From contig DATELQ010000088.1 in assembly GCA_035276475.1 (NCBI GenBank), positions 1-64,000 of the forward strand: DNA of 64,000 nucleotides, given 5' to 3'. The notes beneath the pieces are model-generated. The model worked only from the letters and a program-made list of their open reading frames with translations, searched no databases and was not told where the DNA came from. The translations under genes were made by a program, and so were the position numbers. This document shows positions 34,598-42,576 of this stretch, in pieces. The DNA comes from DATDFB01 sp035276475 (lineage in GTDB: Bacteria > Acidobacteriota > Thermoanaerobaculia > Gp7-AA8). Each line of letters opens with the position of its first letter. Within the stretch, counting starts at the first letter, position 1.

Positions 34598-35860
34598 TTA
34601 CGGAGGCGGCATGATTTGGTTAACACCGTCCTTCATCACGAAGCTGACGCGCTCCATGGCCGTGATGTCCTGGAGCGGGTTGCCGGGGACGCCGACGAGG
34701 TCGGCCAGCTTGCCGGGCTCGATCGTGCCGACGCGGTCGCTCATGTCGAGGAGGTCCGCGGCGGCGCGCGTCGCGGTCTCGATGGCCTGCATCGGCGTCA
34801 TGCCGAGGCGCGTGTAGTACTCGAACTCCTTCGCTTCGTTGACGGCGCTCCAGTCGAAGCCGCCGGCGTCGGTGCCGAAGGCGATCTTCACCCCCTTCTT
34901 CAGCGCGCGCTGGAAGCTGTCGTGGTGGATCTCGACCATCTTCTGCCAGATCCCGCCGCGGCCCGGCGCGACGTACTCGGTGACGGTGAGCGTGGGGCAG
35001 AGATAGACGCCCTTCGCCACCATCATGTCGATGAGGTCATCGGGGATGGAGACGCCGTGCTCGATCGAGTCGACGCCGGCGTTGAGCGCGTTCGAGATTC
35101 CGGGCCGGGCCATGGCGTGCGCGGCGACTTTGTGCCGCAGGCGATGCGCTTCGTCGACGATGGCCTTCATCTCGTCGAGCGTGAAGGTGGGGATCGAGGA
35201 GAGCGTACCGTTCTTGTCGAGGAAGTACGAGCGGTCGGCGTAGACCTTGATCCAGTCGGCGCCGTGGGCGATCTGCTCGCGCACGGCTTTGCGCCCGTTC
35301 TCGACGCCGTCGACGATCTGGACGCCCATCGGATACGTGACCTCGGGCGCGTAGCCGCTCGGGCCGTAGCCGCCCGTGACCGACATGGCCCGCGTCGAGA
35401 CGACCATACGCGGCCCTTCGATGACGCCGTTGTTGACGGCTCGCTTGAGGTCGACGTCGGTGTACATCGCCCCCTCGGTCTCGAGATCGCGCACGGTGGT
35501 GAAGCCGTGATGGAGGGCGATGCGCAGCGCCTTCGTGGCGCGGAGGGCGCGGTAGGCCATCGATTCTTTGAAGAGTTGCGCGTCGTAGTCGGCGGAGGTG
35601 ATGTCGCCTTGGAGGAGAACGTGGACGTGCGCGTCGATGAGGCCGGGGAGGAGCGTGGAGTCGCCGAGGTCGATGACCTTCGCGCCGGCGGGAACGGTGT
35701 TGCCGACCGACTCGATGGTGTTGCCGCTGACGACGACGACGGCGGGCGCGGTGACGTTGCCGCGGCCGTCGATGAGGCGCGCGGCCTTGACGGCGATGCG
35801 TTGCGGTTCGGCGGCGATCGAAGTGGTGGCGATGAGCAGCAGCAGCGCGAGTCGTCTCAT
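34598..35860 (-). CDS. Secreted metal-dependent amidohydrolase
   Basis: 420 residues; the signal peptide ends at SIAA. The amidohydrolase barrel shows GLIDAHVHV (HxH), the metal-bridging lysine region WIKVYADRSY, AHAMARPGI and SIEHGVSIP for the later histidines, and FGTDAGG with the catalytic aspartate. It is closest in pattern to Xaa-Pro dipeptidase/imidazolonepropionase-like secreted enzymes of this superfamily. The substrate is unknown. TAGAAT lies exactly six bases upstream of the ATG. The divergent thioesterase starts only 18 bases away. Confidence 0.88.
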   Translation of the reverse strand: MRRLALLLLIATTSIAAEPQRIAVKAARLIDGRGNVTAPAVVVVSGNTIESVGNTVPAGAKVIDLGDSTLLPGLIDAHVHVLLQGDITSADYDAQLFKESMAYRALRATKALRIALHHGFTTVRDLETEGAMYTDVDLKRAVNNGVIEGPRMVVSTRAMSVTGGYGPSGYAPEVTYPMGVQIVDGVENGRKAVREQIAHGADWIKVYADRSYFLDKNGTLSSIPTFTLDEMKAIVDEAHRLRHKVAAHAMARPGISNALNAGVDSIEHGVSIPDDLIDMMVAKGVYLCPTLTVTEYVAPGRGGIWQKMVEIHHDSFQRALKKGVKIAFGTDAGGFDWSAVNEAKEFEYYTRLGMTPMQAIETATRAAADLLDMSDRVGTIEPGKLADLVGVPGNPLQDITAMERVSFVMKDGVNQIMPPP

Positions 35861-35866
35861 GGTTCA

Positions 35867-35872
35867 ATTCTA
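35867..35872 (-). promoter_or_regulatory. -10 hexamer TAGAAT for leaderless amidohydrolase
   Basis: On the minus strand TAGAAT is followed by TGAACC and the ATG at 35860. The full 18-base divergent gap contains both starts' upstream sequence, so promoter elements must lie inside the thioesterase gene. Confidence 0.6.
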
Positions 35873-35878
35873 TTGACC

Positions 35879-36292
35879 ATGCGCTTCGCCATCGAGGAGT
35901 ACGTCCGCTGGGAGGACATCGACGCCGCCGGCATCATCAATTACCAGGCGTACCTGCGCTTCTTCGGCCTCGCCGAGGCGGAGCTATACCGCTCGTGCGG
36001 GCTGTCGTACCGCGAGATGTTCGACAGCGTCGGCATCTGGCTGCCGCGCGTGCACGTGGAGTGCGATTTTCATTCGCCCGTCGTGCTCGACGATCTGCTC
36101 GTCGTGGAGGCATGGTTCGGCCGGATCGGCACGACGTCGATCCACATCGACTTCGAAGTGCGCCGCAAAGAGGAGCCGGAGAAGGTCGTCGCCAGCGGCA
36201 AATACATCGTGGTGTCGGTGAAGAAGGGGGAGTTCGCGCCGGTGCCGGTGCCGCAGACGCTGCGGGAGAAGTTGGCGCCGTACGTGGAGTGA
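35879..36292 (+). CDS. Hotdog-fold acyl-CoA thioesterase (4HBT, YbgC/FadM-like)
   Basis: 137 residues. The N-terminal YVRWEDIDAAGIINYQAYLR contains the D-x2-G-x2-(N/Y) catalytic pattern of 4-hydroxybenzoyl-CoA thioesterases, with the catalytic aspartate in DIDAAG. HSPVVLDDLLVVE and IHIDFEV complete the hotdog fold. It should hydrolyse acyl-CoA or acyl-ACP; chain preference unknown. Gene is divergent from the amidohydrolase and convergent with the deaminase, ending one base before it. Confidence 0.86.
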   Translation: MRFAIEEYVRWEDIDAAGIINYQAYLRFFGLAEAELYRSCGLSYREMFDSVGIWLPRVHVECDFHSPVVLDDLLVVEAWFGRIGTTSIHIDFEVRRKEEPEKVVASGKYIVVSVKKGEFAPVPVPQTLREKLAPYVE

Positions 36293-36733
36293 CTACTCCC
36301 CGATATCCTCATTCCACAGCCGCGGATGCTCGCGAATGAACTGCGTCATCAGCTCGATGCAGCGCTCGTCCCCGACGACGTCGACGATCACGCCGCGGCT
36401 GCGCAACAGCTCCTCTTCGCCCATGAACGTACTGTTCTCGCCGACGACGACGTGCGGGATGCCGTAGAGCAGGATCGCGCCGCTGCACATCGCGCACGGC
36501 GAGAGCGTCGTGTACAGCACCGATTCTCGATACACGGCGGCGGGCTGGCGGCCGGCGTTCTCCAGCGCGTCCATCTCGCCGTGCAGCACGGCGCTGCCGC
36601 GCTGGACGCGGCGGTTGTGGCCGCGGCCTAGGATTTCGTCGCGGTGGACGAGGACCGATCCGATCGGAATACCGCCTTCGGCTAATCCCTGCTCCGCCTC
36701 GGCGATCGCCGCGGCAAGAAACGCGTCAAGCAT
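36293..36733 (-). CDS. Fungal-type (FCY1-like) cytosine deaminase
   Basis: 146 residues from the ATG at 36733. Zinc ligands are His51 (HGE, with general base Glu53), Cys80 and Cys83 (SPCAMC). Features that separate yeast cytosine deaminase from tRNA adenosine deaminase are kept: GRGHN with Asn40, GENSTF with Phe103, and the end LWNEDIGE with Trp140 and Asp143, corresponding to yeast Asn51, Phe114, Trp152 and Asp155. It should convert cytosine to uracil for pyrimidine salvage. It overlaps the preceding membrane-protein gene by eight bases in a murB operon. Confidence 0.88.
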   Translation of the reverse strand: MLDAFLAAAIAEAEQGLAEGGIPIGSVLVHRDEILGRGHNRRVQRGSAVLHGEMDALENAGRQPAAVYRESVLYTTLSPCAMCSGAILLYGIPHVVVGENSTFMGEEELLRSRGVIVDVVGDERCIELMTQFIREHPRLWNEDIGE

Positions 36734-37139
36734 TCGCCTCGGCGAACGCAACGCGCCAGAACGTCCACGCCGTCGCCACCGAGCAGAGGAGCGCCAGCGC
36801 CGGGAACATCAGCGCCTCGCCGGTGAGGTCGCGCCCGGCCACGGAGAGAATGCTGAACGGGATCGCGCCGCCGAGGATCGCCACCGTCAGCGCCACGCCG
36901 AGGGAGAGGCGGCGCTGGCGCATCCGCGCGTACGCGTACGCAGCCGAGCCGGCCACGAGCGTGTAGACGAAGCAGATCAAGAGCGCCCAAAAGCCGAGAA
37001 AGCTCGCCGACATCGCCGCGCCGGAGAGCGTGCGCTCGTGATTGTTGCCCGCGATCAGCGAGCCGATCATCACGGCCAGAAACCCGGCCAGCGCGCCGAC
37101 GATCGGCGCCAACAGAAGCGCGGCGAGGAAGCGTTTCAT
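36726..37139 (-). CDS. Four-helix membrane protein of unknown function
   Basis: 137 residues with four membrane segments (about 5-30, 43-70, 81-103, 110-130) and short loops. No charged motif or known family is recognised. It is sandwiched between murB (4-base gap) and the cytosine deaminase (8-base overlap), so the three form one transcript. Confidence 0.7.
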   Translation of the reverse strand: MKRFLAALLLAPIVGALAGFLAVMIGSLIAGNNHERTLSGAAMSASFLGFWALLICFVYTLVAGSAAYAYARMRQRRLSLGVALTVAILGGAIPFSILSVAGRDLTGEALMFPALALLCSVATAWTFWRVAFAEANA

Positions 37140-37143
37140 GCGG

Positions 37144-38160
37144 TCATGATCGCACGAACACCGGCTCGGGCTGGAGCTCCACGCCGAACCGCTCGCGCAC
37201 GCCGCCTTGGATCATCCGCACCAGCTCCAGCACCTCGGACGCCGTGCCGCCGCCGCGGTTCACGATCGCCAGCGTGTGCTTCGTGGAGATGCCGACGTTG
37301 CCGTGGGTGAAGCCTTTGTGAAAGCCGGCGTGCTCGATGAGCCACGCGGCGGAGAGCTTCACGCCGTCGGCGCTCGGGAAGTGCGGCGCACCCTCGGGCA
37401 CACGCTCCGGCGGCACGATCGGATTCATGAAGAACGAGCCGTCGCTCTTCGTGTCGGGGTCGCCCGGGTCGAGCACCATCCCCTTCCGCTTGCGAATCGC
37501 GATCACCGCCTCGCGCACGGAATGAAGGTCGTCGAGGGCGATGCCGCGCTCCTCGAGGTAGGCGCGCAGCTCCGGATAGCGCACCGACGCCGCGCCGCCG
37601 GGGCGGAGGCGGAACGTCACGGAGATCACGACGTAGCGGTCCTTCGCCGCGTGCTTGAAGATGCTCGAGCGGTATGAGAAGTTGCAGTCCCAGTTCGTCA
37701 GGTCGATGACGCGCCCGGTGTCGCGCTCCAGCACCTCGACGCGGACGATCGTCTCGCTGACGTCCTGCCCGTACGCGCCGACGTTCTGGATCGGCGTCGC
37801 ACCGGCGGAGCCGGGGATGCCGGAGAGGCATTCGACGCCCGCCCAGCCGCTGGCGACGGCGAAGTCGACGAAGTCGTCCCACCGCTCCCCCGCGGCGACG
37901 TTGACGATGGCCGACTCCGCGTCTTCGCTCTCGATGGTGATGCCGAGTAACTCGAGGTGGATCACGAGCCCGGCGAAGCCCTCATCGGGGATCAGCACGT
38001 TCGAGCCGCCGGCGAGGACGAGCACGGGCAACCCTTCCGACGCGGCGAACGCCAGCGCCTCGCGCACGTCGTCGACCGACTCGGCACGGACGAAGAACTT
38101 GGCCGGACCTCCGATACCAAGAGTTGTCAGCGGAGCGAGGGGAACGCCGGTTTCGACCAT
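37144..38160 (-). CDS. murB: UDP-N-acetylenolpyruvoylglucosamine reductase
   Basis: 338 residues from the ATG at 38160 (alternative ATG 38187 would overlap the divergent start). FAD-binding motifs are TTLGIGGPA, LVLAGGSNVLI and GIPGSAGATPIQNVGAYGQD. The catalytic Ser lies in DGSFFMNPIV, and FSYRSS is the tyrosine/arginine loop of the E. coli type. The C-terminal EPVFVRS glutamate completes the active site. It reduces enolpyruvyl-UDP-GlcNAc to UDP-MurNAc in wall synthesis. It heads an operon with a membrane protein and a cytosine deaminase. Confidence 0.95.
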   Translation of the reverse strand: MVETGVPLAPLTTLGIGGPAKFFVRAESVDDVREALAFAASEGLPVLVLAGGSNVLIPDEGFAGLVIHLELLGITIESEDAESAIVNVAAGERWDDFVDFAVASGWAGVECLSGIPGSAGATPIQNVGAYGQDVSETIVRVEVLERDTGRVIDLTNWDCNFSYRSSIFKHAAKDRYVVISVTFRLRPGGAASVRYPELRAYLEERGIALDDLHSVREAVIAIRKRKGMVLDPGDPDTKSDGSFFMNPIVPPERVPEGAPHFPSADGVKLSAAWLIEHAGFHKGFTHGNVGISTKHTLAIVNRGGGTASEVLELVRMIQGGVRERFGVELQPEPVFVRS

Positions 38161-38185
38161 GGGAAATGCAGCATAATCGCGAGCC

Positions 38186-39505
38186 ATGACGGACGCAGCA
38201 AAGCAATGGCTCGGCCATCCGCGCGGACTCTTCACCTGCTTCTTCACCGAAATGTGGGAGCGCGCCAGCTATTACGGCATGCGCGCGCTGCTGACGCTCT
38301 ACATGGTCGGCTCGGTGATGCAGCCAGGCCTCGGGTTTTCGGTGCAGAAGGCCGCGCAGATCTACGCGCTTTACACCATGTGCGTCTATCTCTCGGGCAT
38401 TCCGGGAGGCTTCATCGCCGACCGTTTCATCGGCCATCGCCGGGCGGTGCTCATCGGCGGCATCGTCATCGCCCTCGGCCACTTCAGCATGGCCTTTCCT
38501 GCCCTTCCGTTCTTCTATTTGGGCCTCGGCCTCATCATCATCGGCACCGGCCTTCTGAAACCGAACGTCAGCACCATCGTCGGCACCCTCTACACGCGCG
38601 ACGACGCACGCCGCGACGCCGGCTTCTCCCTCTTCTACATGGGGATCAACGTCGGCGCCACGTTCGCGCCGATCGTGACCGGCTGGCTCGGACAGAAGTA
38701 CAACTGGCACCTCGGCTTCGCGCTTGCCGGCATCGGAATGGTTTTCGGAATCATTCAGTACGTGATGGGGCAGAAGTACCTGACACCGGTCGAGGAGCAG
38801 CCGACACCGCAGACGACTGCCGTCGAATCGGCGAAAAGCCTTCCGGAGTCGCGCTCCTTCACGCCGCAGGAGTGGGGGCGCATCGTCGCCGCGTGCATCC
38901 TCACGCTCTTCGCGCTGATCTTCTGGGCCGGCTTCGAGCAGGCCGGATCGAGCCTCACGCTCTTTGCCGACCGCGCCACGCGGCTCAAGGTCTTCAACTT
39001 CACGTATCCGTCGAGCTGGTTCCAGTCGGTCGAGCCGGGCTTCATCATCATTTTTTCGCCGATCTTCGCGTGGCTGTGGATGCGGATGGGGCGGCGCGAG
39101 CCGTCGAGTCCCGCGAAGTTCACCCTCGGCCTCTTTTTCCTCAGTCTTTCGTTCCTGCTGATCGTGCCCGCTGCGCGCGCGTTCCAAGCCACCGGCCAGC
39201 GCGTCAGCCCGTGGTGGCTGGTCGGTCTCTACTACCTGCAGGCAATGGGCGAGCTCTGCCTCAGTCCGGTCGGGCTGAGCATGATCACGAAGCTCTCGCC
39301 GGCACGCATCGTCGGCTTGATGATGGGCATCTGGTTCTTCGCCACGGCGATGGGAAATTACGTAGCCGGCTGGGTGGCGGGGCTGGTCGGGACGCGCAGC
39401 TATTCCGAGGTCTTCATGATCGCGTTCGTCACCGCCGCGGTCGTGACGCTGATCCTGACGGTGCTGATCCCGGTCATCAAGCGGCTCATGGCCGGCGTGC
39501 ATTAA
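38186..39505 (+). CDS. Proton-dependent oligopeptide transporter (POT/PTR family)
   Basis: 439 residues, about 12 membrane segments. The proton-coupling motif is FFTEMWERASYYGMRALL (ExxER), and the PTR2 signature includes GTGLLKPNVSTIVG and FYMGINVGA. It should import di- and tripeptides with protons, which fits the many secreted peptidases in this window. CATAAT lies eight bases before the ATG. It is divergent from murB (25 bases apart). Confidence 0.93.
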   Translation: MTDAAKQWLGHPRGLFTCFFTEMWERASYYGMRALLTLYMVGSVMQPGLGFSVQKAAQIYALYTMCVYLSGIPGGFIADRFIGHRRAVLIGGIVIALGHFSMAFPALPFFYLGLGLIIIGTGLLKPNVSTIVGTLYTRDDARRDAGFSLFYMGINVGATFAPIVTGWLGQKYNWHLGFALAGIGMVFGIIQYVMGQKYLTPVEEQPTPQTTAVESAKSLPESRSFTPQEWGRIVAACILTLFALIFWAGFEQAGSSLTLFADRATRLKVFNFTYPSSWFQSVEPGFIIIFSPIFAWLWMRMGRREPSSPAKFTLGLFFLSLSFLLIVPAARAFQATGQRVSPWWLVGLYYLQAMGELCLSPVGLSMITKLSPARIVGLMMGIWFFATAMGNYVAGWVAGLVGTRSYSEVFMIAFVTAAVVTLILTVLIPVIKRLMAGVH

Positions 39506-39506
39506 A

Positions 39507-39905
39507 ATGAGAGGCGTGCGTCCGCTCCCATTGATTCTCGTCCTCGCCCTCGCTCCCTCGTTCGCGCACGCCGCGTGCGTGAATAAGTTCGTCCGCCGCA
39601 CGGAAAGCGGAACGCGCCAGGTCATGACTCTCCTCACCGGAAAGCTCACCTTCGCCGAGGCGGAGGCGCTGTCGAAGGCAATCTCGGAGCACCAGTCGCC
39701 GCCGATCGAATGGGTCGACGACAAAGGCAAATCGATCGCCAGCCAGCTCGGGCCGATGAAGGCCGTCCGCCCGATGCCCGTGGCGTGCGAGCCGAAGACC
39801 TCCGGCTCCGTGATCATGGTCATCTTCCAGTCGGCGCTGCCGCCGGCGAAGAAGATGCGGGTGAAGCTGGACGCGAACACGGTCGTCGATTTCGAAGAGC
39901 AATAG
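39507..39905 (+). CDS. Small secreted protein of unknown function
   Basis: 132 residues; a cleavable signal peptide ends at AHAA. The mature part has two cysteines (ACVNKF and VACEPK) that could form one disulfide, and a C-terminal beta-like run VIMVIFQSALPP, KMRVKLDANTVVDF. I do not recognise it. It starts one base after the POT gene, so it is probably co-transcribed. Its stop codon forms part of the deoB -10 hexamer. Confidence 0.72.
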   Translation: MRGVRPLPLILVLALAPSFAHAACVNKFVRRTESGTRQVMTLLTGKLTFAEAEALSKAISEHQSPPIEWVDDKGKSIASQLGPMKAVRPMPVACEPKTSGSVIMVIFQSALPPAKKMRVKLDANTVVDFEEQ

Positions 39906-39908
39906 AAT
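39903..39908 (+). promoter_or_regulatory. -10 hexamer TAGAAT for leaderless deoB
   Basis: TAGAAT is followed by GCGCGG and the ATG at 39915. The TAG is the stop codon of the secreted-protein gene. Confidence 0.6.
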
Positions 39909-39914
39909 GCGCGG

Positions 39915-41075
39915 ATGAAGCGCGCCATCGTCATCGTCTGCGACTCCCTCGGCGTCGGTGAGCTCCCCGACGCGGCTGAATTCGGCGACGAGGGCTCCAA
40001 CACCCTCGGCCACATCCTCGAGGCCCACCATCCGAAGCTCCCGACGTTGACGCGCCTCGGCCTCCTGCACACCCTCCCCCAACCCGCCGCCAGCGACGCG
40101 CCGCTCTCCGCCTACGGCCGCATGCGCGAAGTGAGCTCCGGCAAGGACACGATCACCGGGCATTGGGAGATGATGGGCCTCGTCGTCGCCGATCCTTTCC
40201 GCACCTACCCGGACGGCTTTCCCCCCGAGGTCATCGGCGAGTACGAGCACCGCATCGGCCGGAAGACCCTCGGCAACAAGCCCGCCTCCGGCACCGTCAT
40301 CCTCGACGAGCTCGGCGAAGAGCACATGCGCACCGGCTTCCCCATCGTCTACACCTCGGCGGACTCCGTCTTCCAGGTCGCGGCGCACGAAGAAGTCATC
40401 CCGCCGCCGGAGCTGTGGCGCATCTGCGAGATCGCCCGCGAGCTGATGCGCGGCGAGCACAACGTCGGACGCATCATTGCCCGGCCGTTCGTCGGTCCGG
40501 GCAAGGGCCAGTTCAAGCGCACAGCGAATCGGAAGGACTTCTCGGTCAAGCCGACCGGCGAGACCGTCGTCGAGCGCGCCCACAACGCCGGCAAGCGCGT
40601 CATCGGCCTCGGCAAGATCGCCGACATCTTCGACCGCGTCGGCATCGACCAGGAGATCCGCACCGAGTCGAACTCCGACGGCATGCGCAAGACGCTCGAT
40701 CTCGTGCGCGAGTCCGACGCGTCGATGATTTTCACGAACCTCGTCGACTTCGACTCGAAGTACGGCCACCGCAACGACGCCGCCGGCTACGCGAAGGCGC
40801 TGGAGACGTTCGACGCGGAGCTCGACGAGCTGCTGCGCCAGCTCAAGGCCGACGACCTCCTCTTCATCACCGCCGATCACGGCTGCGATCCGTGCGACGT
40901 CTCCACCGATCACACTCGCGAATACGTACCGTTCCTCGTGGCCGGACCGAGCATCACGCACCGTTCCCTCGGCACGCGCGACACGTTCGCCGATCTCGGC
41001 GCGACGATCGCCGAGTACCTCGGGCTGCCGTTGCGCGGGCCGGGAACGAGCGCGCTGCCGGAGCTGCGCTCATGA
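39915..41075 (+). CDS. deoB: Phosphopentomutase
   Basis: 386 residues, full length. Alkaline-phosphatase-like metal and phosphorylation sites: VCDSLGVGELPDA (Asp10), SGKDTITGHWEMMG with the phospho-threonine (about residue 80), then DFDSKYGHRND and TADHGCDP near the C-terminus. It interconverts ribose-1- and ribose-5-phosphate in nucleoside breakdown. Transcript is probably leaderless. Its stop overlaps the ATG of the next gene. Confidence 0.96.
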   Translation: MKRAIVIVCDSLGVGELPDAAEFGDEGSNTLGHILEAHHPKLPTLTRLGLLHTLPQPAASDAPLSAYGRMREVSSGKDTITGHWEMMGLVVADPFRTYPDGFPPEVIGEYEHRIGRKTLGNKPASGTVILDELGEEHMRTGFPIVYTSADSVFQVAAHEEVIPPPELWRICEIARELMRGEHNVGRIIARPFVGPGKGQFKRTANRKDFSVKPTGETVVERAHNAGKRVIGLGKIADIFDRVGIDQEIRTESNSDGMRKTLDLVRESDASMIFTNLVDFDSKYGHRNDAAGYAKALETFDAELDELLRQLKADDLLFITADHGCDPCDVSTDHTREYVPFLVAGPSITHRSLGTRDTFADLGATIAEYLGLPLRGPGTSALPELRS

Positions 41076-41959
41076 TCGCGGCGCTGCTCTTCGCCGCCGC
41101 CGCGGCAACGTCGACCGTCCCCACCGCGCAGATCGCGCTCGACGCGCGCGTCATCGATCGCGTGGCCGAGGTCAGCAAGCGCGATCTGCCGCGCGACCTC
41201 CTGCGGCGCATGGTCGAGGAAGACATCGAGCTCCTGCGCGGCAAGCGACCCGACGGCACGTACGCCTACGCCACGTACGACCGGATGGAAGCGTCGCGCA
41301 AGGAACAGGATTTCTCGATCGAGGACGCGAAGAAGTCGGCGCGGCTGGAGATGCGCGGCGCGTGGATCTACCGCCTCATCATCACCTCGCCCGCGCGTAA
41401 GCTGCTCGTCACGCACAACCGGCACGTCTTCATCGAGCGGGTCGAGATCGAGTACCTCCCCGCCGGCAGCACATCGAGCAAAGTGCAGACACTCGACGTC
41501 AACGGCTGGATCGAGCCGGGGACATCGCGCAACGTCGATCTCAACGAAGTGGCGCGGCAGGCCACGGCGCGCGTCTACGTGCATGCGGATCCCGAGGGCT
41601 ACGGCAACATCGAGCTCGCACTGCTCGAGGCGAAGATCTTCGACAATCCCGACAGCCCGTACGCCGACGCCGTGGCCAGCGCGAAGGCGATCCTGCGAGG
41701 CCTCGACAACAACGACGTGCCGTCGATCCGGGCGATGGCACAGCGGATGGCGAATGGGCTGCAGCCGACCGCGCCGGCAGCGGCGTCGGTCGACGTCATC
41801 GCGCCGCGCACGGAGCCCACGCCGGCGTCGACCGCCGCGCCGGCGCCCGACATCGCCGCGGAGCTGCAGTCGATCGAAGACCTCCTCACCGGGACGGAAG
41901 CGGAGCGCCGACAAGGACTTGACAAACTCCACCAGCTTCTGCGCCGGCTCCGGCGCTGA
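41072..41959 (+). CDS. Secreted hypothetical protein coupled to deoB
   Basis: 295 residues, ATG overlapping the deoB stop (ATGA). A short signal-like segment (MIAALLFAAAAATS) is followed by an alpha/beta part with LEMRGAWIYRLIITSPARKL and WIEPGTSRNVDLNEVARQAT, an Ala/Pro/Thr linker (about 230-260) and a terminal helix (ELQSIEDLLTGTEAERRQGL). No family is recognised. It is likely a lineage-specific envelope protein. Confidence 0.72.
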   Translation: MIAALLFAAAAATSTVPTAQIALDARVIDRVAEVSKRDLPRDLLRRMVEEDIELLRGKRPDGTYAYATYDRMEASRKEQDFSIEDAKKSARLEMRGAWIYRLIITSPARKLLVTHNRHVFIERVEIEYLPAGSTSSKVQTLDVNGWIEPGTSRNVDLNEVARQATARVYVHADPEGYGNIELALLEAKIFDNPDSPYADAVASAKAILRGLDNNDVPSIRAMAQRMANGLQPTAPAAASVDVIAPRTEPTPASTAAPAPDIAAELQSIEDLLTGTEAERRQGLDKLHQLLRRLRR

Positions 41960-41976
41960 GTCCGTCGCACTCAAGT

Positions 41977-42005
41977 TTGACGGTTTTGGGTCGCTCGGTT
42001 AGAAT
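41977..42005 (+). promoter_or_regulatory. Sigma70-type promoter of carD
   Basis: TTGACG (41977-41982), a 17-base spacer and TAGAAT (42000-42005). It lies 46 bases before the TTG start and so gives a normal leader with a ribosome binding site, unlike most promoters in the window. Confidence 0.82.
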
Positions 42006-42051
42006 GCCGCTCCCTCTTGGCAGTTCTCTAAGTTTCCGAAAGGAGCCTCAC

Positions 42052-42576
42052 TTGTCGTCAATGAAACTAGGGTTCAAGGTCGGGGAAAAACTCGTTTATC
42101 CGAACCACGGTGTAACCGTCGTCGAACAGATCGGCGAGTCGCCGATCATGGACGCGGGCGAGTCCTACTATCACCTTCGGCTGCTTGCGAACAACTCGCG
42201 GCTGATGGTGCCGATCCGGAACACAGACCGCGTCGGTCTCCGCAGGCTGTACCAGCCGAAAGAGATCAAAGGCCTCATCAGCCTGCTCGAGCAGAAAGGC
42301 CCGAAGAGCCACACCGATTGGAAGGGCCGCTACCGCGAGAACCTCGAGAAGATGAAAACCGGCCGTCTCGAGGACGTCGCCGAGGTTCTGAAGAACCTCA
42401 ACGAAGTGCAGAAGCGGAAGAGCCTCTCGTTCCGCGAGAAGAAGATGTACGACCGGGCCAAGTACCTGCTCGTCTCCGAAGTGGCCATCGTCAAGGGCAT
42501 TCCGGAGATCGAAGCCGAGAAGCTCATCCAGAAGTCGCTGGACAAGAGCCTCGCGCCGGTCGCGCCCGGGCACTGA
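42052..42576 (+). CDS. carD: CarD-family RNA polymerase-binding transcription factor
   Basis: 174 residues if started at TTG 42052; AAAGGAG (42039-42045) lies six bases before it but 15 before the ATG at 42061, so the TTG is preferred. The N-terminal Tudor-like RNA polymerase interaction domain starts KVGEKLVYPNHGVTVVE; the helical DNA-binding domain includes SFREKKMYDRAKYLLVSEVA. CarD stabilises open promoter complexes by contacting the beta subunit. The stop overlaps the first in-frame ATG of lipA. Confidence 0.93.
   Translation: MSSMKLGFKVGEKLVYPNHGVTVVEQIGESPIMDAGESYYHLRLLANNSRLMVPIRNTDRVGLRRLYQPKEIKGLISLLEQKGPKSHTDWKGRYRENLEKMKTGRLEDVAEVLKNLNEVQKRKSLSFREKKMYDRAKYLLVSEVAIVKGIPEIEAEKLIQKSLDKSLAPVAPGH

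Noticed and set aside
34481..35878. Long N-terminal extension of the thioesterase frame
   Set aside because: It is antisense to the amidohydrolase and has no recognisable domain; the hotdog fold starts at 35879.
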